Below, piece after piece: positions 49,370 to 60,374 of a stretch of DNA of 64,000 nt; the stretch's first letter is position 1; every line of letters begins with the position of its first letter. The translations under genes and the position numbers were made by a program. Where the stretch lies: assembly GCF_002777975.1 (NCBI RefSeq), contig NZ_NGVS01000004.1, forward strand, positions 186,001 through 250,000, written 5' to 3'. Source of the DNA: Shewanella carassii. Its GTDB lineage: Bacteria > Pseudomonadota > Gammaproteobacteria > Enterobacterales > Shewanellaceae. Below the pieces are notes generated by a model. The model saw only the letters and a program-made list of their open reading frames with translations. It searched no databases and was not told where the DNA came from.

Positions 49370-50452
49370 GTGAGAGCGCGTCGCCAAGCCCAAAAGCTTC
49401 TGTTTGCCATATTGGCATGGACAGTGGCTATGGCTGCTTTTGTATTTTTTCGCTATGCCCAAACCACTGAGCTGCCTCAGTGGGCTGTCGGCTCGGCGGA
49501 TCTCGCGACCCTGGCGACATATATGGGAGTGATTTTCGGCAGTCTGCACTGGATGTCAAATCTGATAGCCGATTTCAGCGCCATTAACCGTTTGCCTTAT
49601 CTCTTCTCGGTCATATTTAAAGGCTTGTTCCTATTACTGGGGGCAACAACCCTGGCATATATGACCCAATACCTCAATATGTGGGCCATAGAGAACCATA
49701 TGGCAACCTTGAGGCAGATGCTGACGGTGCATATCCTCTATAGCCCCTCATTCCAAGCGCTAATCATCTATCTGGTGGTCGTACGAGTCGGACTGGCCTT
49801 TATCGAACAGATGGCCCTGCTGGTGGGACCCAGGATCCTGCTGAATATAGGTCTGGGTAAGTATCATAAGCCCAGATACGAGCAGCGACTGTTCCTCTAT
49901 CTCGATATGGTGGCCTCCACCACTCATGCCGAATCTCTGGGGGATTACCGCTTCAGTCGACTGATCCAGGACAGCTTCAGCTTGCTTTCCGACACGGTCA
50001 CCAACAATGATGCCGAGATCTATCGTTATATGGGCGATGCCGTGCTCATCCACTGGCCCTTGGAAGACGGCATCATCAATGACAGATGTATGAACATCTA
50101 CTTTGAATTCAGCCAACAGCTGAATTGGCAGCGACGCTATTTTGAAGAACATTACGGCTTTGTCCCCAAATTCAAGGCGGCGGCTCATTGCGGCCAAGTG
50201 GTTGCAGCCGTGGTTGGTGTACAAAAGCAAGAGATCAGTTTCTTCAGCGACGTGCTCAATACCCTGGCGAGACTGCAGGATCAGTGTAATCCCTTAGGAC
50301 AAAGGATGCTGCTCTCCGGCGCACTGGTAGCAAGGCTGGAAAATGATGACAGCGAGTACCAGCTCACCAATTTGGGGCCGGTAAAACTCAAGGGGAAACA
50401 ACACTCTATTGAAGTTTTTGGGGTTAAACCCAAACAAGGTCATCATTCATAA
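49370..50452 (+). CDS. Membrane-bound class III nucleotide cyclase
   Basis: 360 residues: about four membrane helices in 1-160, then a class III cyclase domain about 170-345. Metal Asp in FLYLDMVASTTHAE, second metal Asp in YRYMGDAVLIH, the adenine-type Asp with transition-state residues in FFSDVLNTLARLQ (Asp, then N-x3-R). The usual purine-contacting Lys, three residues before GD, is Arg here. Predicted adenylate cyclase, signal unknown. GTG start at 49370 with only a distant AGGA. Separate from any cyaA-type enzyme. Confidence 0.88.
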   Translation: MRARRQAQKLLFAILAWTVAMAAFVFFRYAQTTELPQWAVGSADLATLATYMGVIFGSLHWMSNLIADFSAINRLPYLFSVIFKGLFLLLGATTLAYMTQYLNMWAIENHMATLRQMLTVHILYSPSFQALIIYLVVVRVGLAFIEQMALLVGPRILLNIGLGKYHKPRYEQRLFLYLDMVASTTHAESLGDYRFSRLIQDSFSLLSDTVTNNDAEIYRYMGDAVLIHWPLEDGIINDRCMNIYFEFSQQLNWQRRYFEEHYGFVPKFKAAAHCGQVVAAVVGVQKQEISFFSDVLNTLARLQDQCNPLGQRMLLSGALVARLENDDSEYQLTNLGPVKLKGKQHSIEVFGVKPKQGHHS

Positions 50453-50480
50453 AAAAACGGCTCTTAAAGAGCCGTTTTTT
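50452..50480. terminator. Bidirectional terminator between cyclase gene and oxyR
   Basis: 12-bp stem AAAAAACGGCTC / GAGCCGTTTTTT with a 5-nt loop. T-rich on both strands. Confidence 0.9.
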
Positions 50481-50500
50481 ATTATGGATTTAATTCAAGC

Positions 50501-51406
50501 CTAGGCCTGTTGCAGCAATTGCTGGATCTCAAGCCCCAAAGTTCTGAAGGTCAGGATCCGACTGGTCGTCTGCCGCCACACCAGACCAATATCTCGAAAT
50601 GGCGCCTCCCCAGGAGGACTCATCACCGTCAGATCTGTATCTTTCAATATCCCGGCATCTATCGCCATCTGCGGCAGAAAAGTCGTACCCAGTTTACTAT
50701 TCACCATCTGTACCAAGGTATGCAGACTGGTAGCGGCGAAAGGATTAACCTTAGCGCTGTCACTCAACTGGCAAGCACTGATGGCATGACCGGTAATACA
50801 ATGTTCACTCTGCAACAGAAAAATACTCTCATCCGGCAGCGCCTGATAATCCACCGGCTCATGAATGTCGGCAGATAAATCCTTGTGGACCACCATCTTG
50901 AAAGGATCTATCCCCACCTTCATGCTGTGATAGCCGGAAGTATCCGCTGGCAGAGCCAACAGCAGCAAATCCAGCTCTCCCTTCCCCAAGGCCGTCAACA
51001 AACGCTCTGTGGTGTCCTCTTTCAGCAACAGACTCAGATCCGGATAAGACTTCTGGCACTGTTTAACCACCCGGCTCAACAAAAACGGCGCTATGGTAGG
51101 GATACAACCGAGCCGAATCTCTCCAGTCATGGGGGCTCCTTGGTTTTTCACCAACTCCACCAAGTCATCAACATCGGTCAGTATTTTCAGCGAACGCTGC
51201 ACCACTTCTTCACCGATGGCGGTAAACATAAAGGACTTGTGATCCCGCTCGATCAGCTGATAGCCCAACTGCTCTTCCAGGTTCTGGATCCCACTGGATA
51301 AAGTCGATTGGCTCACATGGCACACCTTGGCCGCCCGATTGAAATTCTGCTCCTGATGCAGATTCACCAGATAATAGAGGTTTTTCAAACTGGGTAAGTG
51401 TTTCAT
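50501..51406 (-). CDS. oxyR: Hydrogen-peroxide-sensing regulator OxyR
   Basis: LysR-type regulator. 301 residues from ATG 51406. Helix-turn-helix at about 5-62 (NFNRAAKVCHVSQSTLSSGIQ). The redox pair lies in SEHCITGHAISACQL, two Cys nine positions apart exactly as C199/C208 of E. coli OxyR, with the His and the Thr-Gly neighbours. A 20-bp near-palindrome upstream suggests autoregulation. Confidence 0.94.
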   Translation of the reverse strand: MKHLPSLKNLYYLVNLHQEQNFNRAAKVCHVSQSTLSSGIQNLEEQLGYQLIERDHKSFMFTAIGEEVVQRSLKILTDVDDLVELVKNQGAPMTGEIRLGCIPTIAPFLLSRVVKQCQKSYPDLSLLLKEDTTERLLTALGKGELDLLLLALPADTSGYHSMKVGIDPFKMVVHKDLSADIHEPVDYQALPDESIFLLQSEHCITGHAISACQLSDSAKVNPFAATSLHTLVQMVNSKLGTTFLPQMAIDAGILKDTDLTVMSPPGEAPFRDIGLVWRQTTSRILTFRTLGLEIQQLLQQA

Positions 51407-51432
51407 TTTATCGATTACCAATTGAGTAATGC

Positions 51433-51452
51433 ATTAGAAAGTTCTATCTAAT
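51433..51452. promoter_or_regulatory. Near-palindrome upstream of oxyR
   Basis: ATTAGAAAGTTCTATCTAAT is symmetric at 16 of 20 positions and contains ATAG-N6-CTAA, resembling one OxyR half-site pair (ATAG-N6-CTAT). It lies 27 bp before the oxyR ATG. Confidence 0.4.
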
Positions 51453-51647
51453 CTAACACAAAAACACCGCTTGGCAGCAGTATCAACTCAGGAGTGTGAC
51501 CGAGGCGATAAATCATCCTGGTAAGAGATACTTAATAGGGGGCAAACAACATAAGGGATGAAACGGTTTCGATATACAGGCAGAGAAGGGATTGCGAGGA
51601 TTTTGTCATGGGTACCAAAGCTTTCCTTCGGCACCCAAGGCAGGAGT

Positions 51648-52013
51648 TTATGCTTTGGCTTCGAGGAAAGACTTAAGCTGCTGCAGATCATCCCCGGCAT
51701 GCTTAACAATAGCGGCCAACCACTCTTTATGTCCGGCTTCCCAGGCTGCCTCTTCACCATGTTGCAGTTGTTGTGCAACCTGCTGGATCCGCTTTAACCC
51801 CACAGAGCCGGCAGCCCCTTTGAACTTGTGAGCCTCGGCACACAGAATATCTTTATCGCCCGCCGCCTCAGCCTTCTGCAGATTAGCGACATACTCGGGC
51901 AGCAACTGTTCAAATAATATGACACTCTTGAGTAAAGTGCCTGCACCTATGGCGCTACAATACTGCTCCAGGGTGTTGAGATCTAAGATGGTATCCAGTT
52001 CAGTTGTGGCCAT
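51648..52013 (-). CDS. hptA: Stand-alone histidine phosphotransfer protein HptA
   Basis: Single HPt domain, 121 residues. The phospho-acceptor motif is AEAHKFKGAAGSVGL (His about 66), very like the ArcB HPt domain. The start at MATTELDTILDL has GAGGAA 7 nt upstream; an in-frame extension to 52088 is rejected. In Shewanella oneidensis HptA relays phosphate to ArcA in an atypical Arc system. Its place, followed by yhcC and gltBD, is where E. coli has arcB. Confidence 0.9.
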   Translation of the reverse strand: MATTELDTILDLNTLEQYCSAIGAGTLLKSVILFEQLLPEYVANLQKAEAAGDKDILCAEAHKFKGAAGSVGLKRIQQVAQQLQHGEEAAWEAGHKEWLAAIVKHAGDDLQQLKSFLEAKA

Positions 52014-52161
52014 GAAGGCATTCCTCAAATGTATCAGATTTACCACATCATACCCGCTAAAATGGCAGGCGCAACTTATAGACAGCAAACTAATCCAAAA
52101 CTTTCCGCATTTAACATTAGCGACACAAAAACCAAGTAAACCTAATACAACTATAGATAGG

Positions 52162-53082
52162 CTATTGATTTAAATTGGTTAACCCAGAACCCTGTCCACC
52201 TTTGGCCGCCAGCTCATCCACCAGGGCGACCAAACCTATCCAGCGCTGAGCGCACCAATCCGGCGCCAGCAACACTGGACGGCTGGCATAGGCGGTCACC
52301 CGATGAAACACTATCTCTTTCGGCGTATGACGGATCAACTGCGCCGCGCTGGTAACATACTCCTCCAGTGTCGGCGGTTGCAACCTACCCGCTTCCCAGG
52401 CCTTGGCCATGGTACTGCCCGCCACTATATGCAGAGGGTGCAGTTTAAGACCATCCACCCCAGAGTCCAAAACCGCGTCCAGGGTTTGTTGATGCTCAAC
52501 TAACCCTTCTCCGGGAAGTCCAAGGATCAGATGAGTACACACCTTGAGTCCGCGACTGCGGGCGCGGAAGACAGCATCCTGATAGACGGCAAAGTCATGA
52601 CCACGGTTAATCCGCTTGAGCGTGGCATCGTGAGCACTCTGTAACCCCAACTCCAGCCAAACTTCACTGCCGCTTTGTTGATATTGCGCCAGCAGATCAA
52701 GCACCCTGTCCGGTACGCAATCCGGGCGGGTACCGACACACAAGCCCACCACCTGCTCGCTCTGCAGCGCCTCATCGTATTTACGCTTCAGTTCGGCATA
52801 CTCTTCATAGGTACTGGTATAAGCTTGAAAGTACGCCAAAAACCGCGAAGCCTTGGCCCGCATCTTCTGTTTGCCGGCCTCGAGCTGAGCCGCAATCGAC
52901 AAGTCGGTTCCATGTTCATGACTGAAAGAGGCGACATTACAGAAAGTGCAACCACCGCGCCCCAGAGTTCCATCGCGATTGGGACAGGTAAAACGGGCAT
53001 CTAGGGTCAGCTTTTGTAACCGTTGACCAAAGTGTTGGCGGCAGTATTGACCAAAGGTAGTGACAAAGTCGTCCAGTCCCAT
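52162..53082 (-). CDS. yhcC: Radical SAM protein YhcC
   Basis: 306 residues, TIGR01212-type radical SAM protein. The cluster-binding cysteines lie in FTCPNRDGTLGRGGCTFC, a wider first spacing than the standard CxxxCxxC. LILGLPGEG and GLKLHPLHIVAGS are family features. The substrate is unknown. Divergent from gltB. Confidence 0.92.
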   Translation of the reverse strand: MGLDDFVTTFGQYCRQHFGQRLQKLTLDARFTCPNRDGTLGRGGCTFCNVASFSHEHGTDLSIAAQLEAGKQKMRAKASRFLAYFQAYTSTYEEYAELKRKYDEALQSEQVVGLCVGTRPDCVPDRVLDLLAQYQQSGSEVWLELGLQSAHDATLKRINRGHDFAVYQDAVFRARSRGLKVCTHLILGLPGEGLVEHQQTLDAVLDSGVDGLKLHPLHIVAGSTMAKAWEAGRLQPPTLEEYVTSAAQLIRHTPKEIVFHRVTAYASRPVLLAPDWCAQRWIGLVALVDELAAKGGQGSGLTNLNQ

Positions 53083-53402
53083 TTGCTTCTCTCAAAAAAG
53101 TCGCCAGTCTAACGACTCCCATTCAGGGCCGCTCTGCTCCAGGTCAATTTATGCCATGAATAGTGCTCGCCTTTTACGGTGCTCTGCGACCAAATTTGTA
53201 AAACACAAACGGATCTAGCTCACACTTTTATGAATATTTAGTCACTCCAAACAAATTTTTAACGACCACGGCTATCTGACAAAAAATCAGTTTTTCTATT
53301 CCGAGGATAATTGGAAGTCAATTGTTAAAGTAAAGTGACAAAACAACGACCGCAAAATGGACTTTCTTTTTATTCATAGTGTTATAGAGTCAATCTCCCA
53401 GT

Positions 53403-53416
53403 TTACGTTAACGTAA
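53403..53416. promoter_or_regulatory. Perfect 14-bp palindrome upstream of gltBD
   Basis: TTACGTTAACGTAA is its own reverse complement and lies 62 bp upstream of the -35 candidate. It resembles, from memory, the operator of LiuR, the MerR-type regulator of branched-chain amino acid breakdown in Shewanella. Assignment uncertain. Confidence 0.5.
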
Positions 53417-53477
53417 TGCAATTAGAGATTCTGTATAAAACACCCCAAATATCATCAAAAATATGCAATATTTAGGT

Positions 53478-53506
53478 TTGACCTTTAGCAAGTCTCAGGA
53501 TAATTT
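53478..53506 (+). promoter_or_regulatory. Candidate gltBD promoter
   Basis: -35 TTGACC (53478-53483), 17-bp spacer, -10 TAATTT (53501-53506). Predicted start near 53513, about 70 nt before gltB. Confidence 0.55.
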
Positions 53507-53582
53507 GGATGGTTCGGGTGCATATCTATAGAGTTTGGTATTCTCTCCCGAGTAGTAATGTTGATGTTAAGGGAGGTTTTGT

Positions 53583-56500
53583 ATGAGCTTGTATCATCCC
53601 AGTTTCGAGCGGGATAACTGTGGTTTTGGATTAATAGCCCAGATGGATGGCGAAGCCAGCCATCGTATTGTTCGCACGGCAATCCATGGCCTAGACCGCA
53701 TGAAACATCGTGGTGGTATTGCAGCTGACGGACGCACTGGCGACGGTTGCGGTTTGCTGATGCAAATGCCCACAGGATTTTTTGAAGCCATTGCGGCAGA
53801 ACAGGGCTGGCATCTCAGCCGTAAGTTCGCCGTTGGCATGCTGTTTTTAAACCAGGATGACACTCTGGCAGCCGAAGCCAGAATACTGCTCGAACGGGAG
53901 CTGGAAAAAGAAACCCTAAGTATCGCCGGCTGGCGCCCGGTTCCAGTCAATCCGGAAGTGCTCGGTGAAATAGGCAAATCCAGCTTGCCGCAAATTTGGC
54001 AAGTGCTTATTAATGCTCCCATAGGCTGGCGTGAAAAAGATCTGGAGCGGCGCCTCTATATGGCTCGCCGCCGCCTCGAGCAGCAATTGACCCAGGATAA
54101 AGACTTCTATGTCGCCAGCCTTTCCGGCCAGGTCATTGTCTACAAAGGCTTGATGATGCCCGCCGATCTGCCGGCATTCTATCCGGATCTGGCCGATATC
54201 AGGCTGCAAAGCGCCATCTGCCTGTTCCACCAGCGCTTCTCGACCAACACCTCCCCCAAGTGGCCACTGGCACAGCCGTTCCGCTTTCTGGCTCACAATG
54301 GCGAGATCAATACCATCACGGGTAACCGCCAATGGGCGCGGGCGCGGGCCTACAAGTTCAACTCACCGCTGCTGCCAGACTTGCAGCAGGCCGCCCCTTT
54401 TGTCAATGAAACCGGCTCAGATTCGTCGTCACTGGACAATATGTTGGAGATGCTGCTGGCCGGCGGCATGGATCTTTACCGAGCCATGCGTTTGCTGATC
54501 CCGCCTGCATGGCAAAGTAATCCCGAGATGGATGAGGAACTCAAGGCCTTCTATGACTTTAACTCCATGCATATGGAGCCTTGGGATGGCCCGGCCGGGA
54601 TAGTCATGACCAATGGTCGCCACGCCGCCTGCGCGGTTGATCGCAACGGGCTGCGGCCATCACGCTATGTGATCACCAAAGACAGAATTCTCACTCTGGC
54701 CTCGGAAGTGGGTATCTGGGACTATGGCCCGGATGAAGTGATTGAAAAAGGCCGGGTCGGCCCGGGTGAACTTCTGGTGCTCGACACCCTCAGCGGTCGT
54801 CTTTATCAGTCATTCGAAATCGATAACGATCTTAAACGTCGTCACCCCTATAAGGAGTGGATGGCGAAAAACAGCCAGACTCTAGTGCCGGCTGAGAAGT
54901 TATCGCCGCAGGATCAGGGCGTCAGTGAATTCAACCAGGGCACTTTGCTACAGTACCAGAAGCTGTTCGGCTACAGCCGTGAAGAGCTGGAGCAAGTGAT
55001 CTGGGTACTGGCCAGCAAAGGCGAAGAAGCCACCGGCTCCATGGGCGATGACACTCCGATGGCAGTGCTGTCGAAGAAACAGCGCTCGCTGTATGACTAT
55101 TTCCGGCAAAAGTTTGCCCAGGTCACCAACCCGCCAATCGATCCGCTGCGGGAGAAACATGTGATGTCGCTGGCCACCTGTATCGGCCGCGAGCAGAACC
55201 TGTTTAACGAAACCACGGGACACGCCTATCGGGTGATGTTCAATTCGCCTATCTTGTTGTTCAGTGACTTCAACCAGTTGCTGAGTCTGGACAGCACCTA
55301 TTACCGTGCCAACAAGGTTGACCTTAACTATCCGGCCTCCGAAGGCCTGAGTCAGGCAATCAAACGGATCACAGATGAGGCCGAGCGCCTGGCACGCACC
55401 GGCACCACCCTGATAGTGCTCTCGGATCGCGCCGTCAGCAAAGACACCCTGGTCATTCCGGCCGCCATGGCGGTAGGTTCAGTGCAGCAGATGCTGGTGA
55501 ACAAGAGCCTGCGCTGTGACACCAACATCATAGTGGAAACAGCCTCGGCCCGGGATCCGCACCATTTCGCGGTACTGCTGGGCTTTGGCGCTACGGCCAT
55601 TTACCCCTATCTGGTGTACGAGTCCATTGCCGAACTCGCCAAGCGCCATCAGGCCGAGGATATCGTCAATCTGATGCTCAACTTCCGCTACGGCATTGAG
55701 AAGGGGCTGCGCAAGATCATGTCCAAGATGGGGATCAGCACAGTCGCCTCCTATCGCTGCAGCCAGCAATTTGAGGCCATAGGCCTGGCCGACGAGGTGA
55801 TTAAACAATGCTTCAACGGCGTGGTCAGCCGTATTCAGGGTGTGGGTTTCGATGGCATAGAAGCCGATCAGCAACTGCTGAGTCAGGCCGCCTTCCGCCC
55901 CCATGTGCCGCTGCCGCAGGGTGGTTTGCTCAAGTACGTTGAGGGCGGCGAATACCACTGCTTCAACCCGGATGTGGTCAACACCCTGCAACGGGCTCTC
56001 AAAGAGGTGGATTACCCGCTCTACAAACGGTTTGCCGAGCTGGTAGATCAAAGGCCGGTCGCCACCTTGAGGGATCTGCTGAGCATCAAACAGCAGCGCG
56101 AGAGCATAGCGCTTAAGGATGTGGAAGGGGCCAAGGCACTCTTCCCCAGATTCGACAGCGCCGCCATGAGTATCGGCGCCCTGAGCCCGGAAGCCCACGA
56201 AGCACTGGCCATCGCCATGAATCGTCTCGGTGGCCGCTCCAACTCGGGCGAAGGCGGCGAAGATGCCAGCCGATTCAACAGCGAGCGCAATTCGGCCATC
56301 AAGCAGATAGCCTCTGGCCGCTTTGGGGTAACCGCCCATTATCTGATTAACGCCGAAGTATTGCAGATAAAGGTTGCCCAGGGCGCCAAGCCCGGTGAAG
56401 GCGGTCAGCTGCCCGGTCATAAGGTCAGTGTTGAAATCGCCGGCCTCAGGCATGCTCGCCCAGGCGTGACGCTAATTTCACCGCCGCCGCACCACGATAT

Positions 56501-58031
56501 CTACTCCATCGAGGATTTGGCGCAGCTGATCTTCGATCTCAAGCAGATAAACCCCAAGGCGCTTATCTCGGTCAAGCTGGTCTCTGAGCCGGGCGTTGGC
56601 ACCATAGCCACCGGGGTTGCCAAGGCCTATGCCGATATGATTACTGTTTCCGGCTACGATGGCGGCACAGGCGCCAGCCCGCTGACCTCGGTCAAGTATG
56701 CCGGTAGTCCTTGGGAGCTGGGGCTTGCCGAAGTTCACCAGTCTCTGGTGGCCAATGGTCTGCGACACAAAATACGCCTGCAGGTGGATGGTGGTCTCAA
56801 GACTGGCACAGATGTTATCAAGGCGGCCTTACTGGGTGCCGAGAGCTTCGGCTTTGGCACTGTGCCCATGATAGCGCTCGGCTGCAAATACCTGCGTATC
56901 TGCCACCTCAACAACTGTGCCACCGGGGTCGCCACTCAAGACAAGACCTTGAGAGACAAGCACTATCATGGCTTGCCCGAGCGAGTGATGACTTACTTTG
57001 AGTTTGTCGCCGAAGAGGTGCGCGAGTGGATGGCCAAGCTGGGGGTCAGCGAGTTTGAACAATTGGTTGGGCGCAGCGATTGGCTGCAGGCCATCGAAGG
57101 CCAGACCACCAAACAGCAAGGACTGGATCTAACCCCTATCCTGTTTAAGCCAACGGCCTTACCCAATACTGGCCTAACCTGGAAAGAAACCAATCCGCCG
57201 GCGGATCCTGGCCGTCTCAATCAGGAACTGCTGGACAAGTGCGCAGAGCCTGCTACCCGTGGTGAAAGTTTTGATGCTTGTTTCCCTATCAATAATACCG
57301 ACCGCTCGGTAGGCGCTGCACTCTCCGGCCATATCGCGGCCACTTGGGGTGTCAAAGGTTGTCCAGAGCCAATAAGACTCAGCTTCAACGGTAGCGCCGG
57401 TCAGAGTTTCGGGGTCTGGAACAGTCCTGGACTCGAGCTGTCACTGTGCGGCGACGCCAACGACTACGTCGGTAAAGGTATGTCCGGCGGCAAAATAGCC
57501 ATCTATCCACCGCTCGGCAGCGCCTTCCAATCCGAGCGCAGCGCCATTGTCGGTAATACCTGCCTCTATGGTGCCACCGGCGGCAAACTCTTTGCGGCTG
57601 GACGGGCCGGTGAACGCTTCGCGGTCAGGAACTCAGGGGCATTGGCGGTAGTTGAAGGGGTCGGTGACAACGGCTGTGAATATATGACAGGCGGCATAGT
57701 AGTGGTGCTTGGGACCACTGGCGTCAACTTCGGCGCTGGTATGACCGGCGGTTTCGCCTATGTGTTTGACCAATTCGGCCGCTTTAGCCGTAGGGTCAAT
57801 ACCGAACTGGTCGATACCCTCAAGCTGGAGTCGCCGATTCATCAACAGCACCTCAAAGGGCTGATAGAGCAACATGTGGCCGAGACCGGCAGTGAACACG
57901 CCAGCGCCATTCTCAGTGAGTTTGACAACTGGCTCGACTGTTTTGTCCTGGTCAAGCCCAAGAATATTCAGGTTTCGGATCTGCTCAAACTGGAACAACC
58001 GAGCCCGGAACTGGCCGTAAAAGCGGGGTAA
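53583..58031 (+). CDS. gltB: Glutamate synthase (NADPH) large subunit
   Basis: Transfers the glutamine amide to 2-oxoglutarate, with GltD. 1482 residues, as in E. coli. The N-terminal propeptide is only 12 residues; the catalytic Cys follows in ERDNCGFGLIAQ. Amidotransferase domain to about 430, central domain to about 790, FMN synthase domain about 800-1200 with the 3Fe-4S cysteines in CKYLRICHLNNC, and a C-terminal beta-helix of G-x-x-x-x-G repeats (about 1240-1440). gltD follows by 6 bp. Confidence 0.98.
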   Translation: MSLYHPSFERDNCGFGLIAQMDGEASHRIVRTAIHGLDRMKHRGGIAADGRTGDGCGLLMQMPTGFFEAIAAEQGWHLSRKFAVGMLFLNQDDTLAAEARILLERELEKETLSIAGWRPVPVNPEVLGEIGKSSLPQIWQVLINAPIGWREKDLERRLYMARRRLEQQLTQDKDFYVASLSGQVIVYKGLMMPADLPAFYPDLADIRLQSAICLFHQRFSTNTSPKWPLAQPFRFLAHNGEINTITGNRQWARARAYKFNSPLLPDLQQAAPFVNETGSDSSSLDNMLEMLLAGGMDLYRAMRLLIPPAWQSNPEMDEELKAFYDFNSMHMEPWDGPAGIVMTNGRHAACAVDRNGLRPSRYVITKDRILTLASEVGIWDYGPDEVIEKGRVGPGELLVLDTLSGRLYQSFEIDNDLKRRHPYKEWMAKNSQTLVPAEKLSPQDQGVSEFNQGTLLQYQKLFGYSREELEQVIWVLASKGEEATGSMGDDTPMAVLSKKQRSLYDYFRQKFAQVTNPPIDPLREKHVMSLATCIGREQNLFNETTGHAYRVMFNSPILLFSDFNQLLSLDSTYYRANKVDLNYPASEGLSQAIKRITDEAERLARTGTTLIVLSDRAVSKDTLVIPAAMAVGSVQQMLVNKSLRCDTNIIVETASARDPHHFAVLLGFGATAIYPYLVYESIAELAKRHQAEDIVNLMLNFRYGIEKGLRKIMSKMGISTVASYRCSQQFEAIGLADEVIKQCFNGVVSRIQGVGFDGIEADQQLLSQAAFRPHVPLPQGGLLKYVEGGEYHCFNPDVVNTLQRALKEVDYPLYKRFAELVDQRPVATLRDLLSIKQQRESIALKDVEGAKALFPRFDSAAMSIGALSPEAHEALAIAMNRLGGRSNSGEGGEDASRFNSERNSAIKQIASGRFGVTAHYLINAEVLQIKVAQGAKPGEGGQLPGHKVSVEIAGLRHARPGVTLISPPPHHDIYSIEDLAQLIFDLKQINPKALISVKLVSEPGVGTIATGVAKAYADMITVSGYDGGTGASPLTSVKYAGSPWELGLAEVHQSLVANGLRHKIRLQVDGGLKTGTDVIKAALLGAESFGFGTVPMIALGCKYLRICHLNNCATGVATQDKTLRDKHYHGLPERVMTYFEFVAEEVREWMAKLGVSEFEQLVGRSDWLQAIEGQTTKQQGLDLTPILFKPTALPNTGLTWKETNPPADPGRLNQELLDKCAEPATRGESFDACFPINNTDRSVGAALSGHIAATWGVKGCPEPIRLSFNGSAGQSFGVWNSPGLELSLCGDANDYVGKGMSGGKIAIYPPLGSAFQSERSAIVGNTCLYGATGGKLFAAGRAGERFAVRNSGALAVVEGVGDNGCEYMTGGIVVVLGTTGVNFGAGMTGGFAYVFDQFGRFSRRVNTELVDTLKLESPIHQQHLKGLIEQHVAETGSEHASAILSEFDNWLDCFVLVKPKNIQVSDLLKLEQPSPELAVKAG

Positions 58032-59444
<1,413 letters not shown>

Positions 59445-59459
59445 CAACTCAACACTTTG

Positions 59460-59498
59460 AGCGTATCCGGGAACCCACCTCCCGGGTGCGCTTTTTTT
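59460..59498 (+). terminator. gltBD terminator
   Basis: 13-bp stem (59460-59472 with 59480-59492, two G-U pairs) and 7-nt loop, followed by seven T. Confidence 0.9.
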
Positions 59499-59662
59499 CA
59501 CCTGTTCTACACTCTGGGAATCGCGCAGCCAAAGCCGTTTATTGCACGCAACCTGACTTCAGCGACCAGGCTGTCACCGGCAGACTTGTTCGCACCATCC
59601 TAGGCTTATGCTATATTAAGCCGCCCTCAGGCTCACTCAAGACATTTAAAGAAGGTTAAGCC

Positions 59663-60355
59663 ATGAAAATCGGTATTATCGGCGCCATGGAGCCGGAAGT
59701 TGCTCACCTGATTGCCTCTTTGGAAAATCCGCAGCACAGCAAGGTTGCCGGCATAGAATTTGTCAGCGGCACTTTGGTTGGCAAAGAAGTCATAGTTACC
59801 CGCTCCGGCATAGGCAAGGTTGCCGCCAGCATTGCGACCAGTCTGTTGATTGAAAAGTTCGCTCCGGATGCGGTTATCAATACCGGCTCGGCCGGTGGTT
59901 TTGTCGATGCACTGCAGATAGGCGATATCGTCATTTCCAATGAGGTCCGTTACCACGATGTCGATGTGACCGCCTTTGGCTACGAGATGGGTCAGATGGC
60001 ACAGCAGCCGGCGGCCTTTATCCCGGATCCCAAGTTGATGCTGGCGGCCCAACAGGCCATCGCAGGTTTGGGAGAGGTCAAAGCCATTGAAGGCCTTATC
60101 TGCACAGGTGACAGCTTTATTTGCGATCCTGAGCGTACCGCCGTCATGTTAAAACATTTCCCCACCATGGCCGCCTGCGAAATGGAAGGCGCCGCCATTG
60201 CTCAGGTGTGTCATCAGTTCGGCGTACCCTTTGTGGTGATCCGCTCTCTGTCCGATAATGCCAACAACGACTCTCCGGTCGACTTTGACGCTTATCTGGT
60301 CAAGGCGGGGCACCACTCGGCCCTGATGGTCATAGGCATGCTGCATCACCTTTAA
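59663..60355 (+). CDS. mtnN: 5'-methylthioadenosine / S-adenosylhomocysteine nucleosidase
   Basis: Hydrolyses MTA and SAH, recycling by-products of polyamine synthesis, methylation and autoinducer formation. 230 residues. [23 protein letters not shown] and [12 protein letters not shown] are characteristic, and the catalytic Asp is in [13 protein letters not shown] upstream of the ATG. The next gene follows by 19 bp. Confidence 0.97.
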   Translation: MKIGIIGAMEPEVAHLIASLENPQHSKVAGIEFVSGTLVGKEVIVTRSGIGKVAASIATSLLIEKFAPDAVINTGSAGGFVDALQIGDIVISNEVRYHDVDVTAFGYEMGQMAQQPAAFIPDPKLMLAAQQAIAGLGEVKAIEGLICTGDSFICDPERTAVMLKHFPTMAACEMEGAAIAQVCHQFGVPFVVIRSLSDNANNDSPVDFDAYLVKAGHHSALMVIGMLHHL

Positions 60356-60374
60356 TTAAGGAGCACCAGAGCCC

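Larger units (their letters stand above)
53083..53582. other. Long gltB upstream region
   Basis: 500 bp without a gene and AT-rich. It carries a 14-bp palindrome, a promoter candidate and a leader of about 70 nt ending in a very strong ribosome site (AGGGAGG). No attenuator or riboswitch pattern was recognised. Confidence 0.5.

Noticed and set aside
55479..56453. 324-codon open frame on the minus strand inside gltB
   Set aside because: It is antisense to strongly conserved gltB codons and has no recognisable domain; a shadow of biased codon use.
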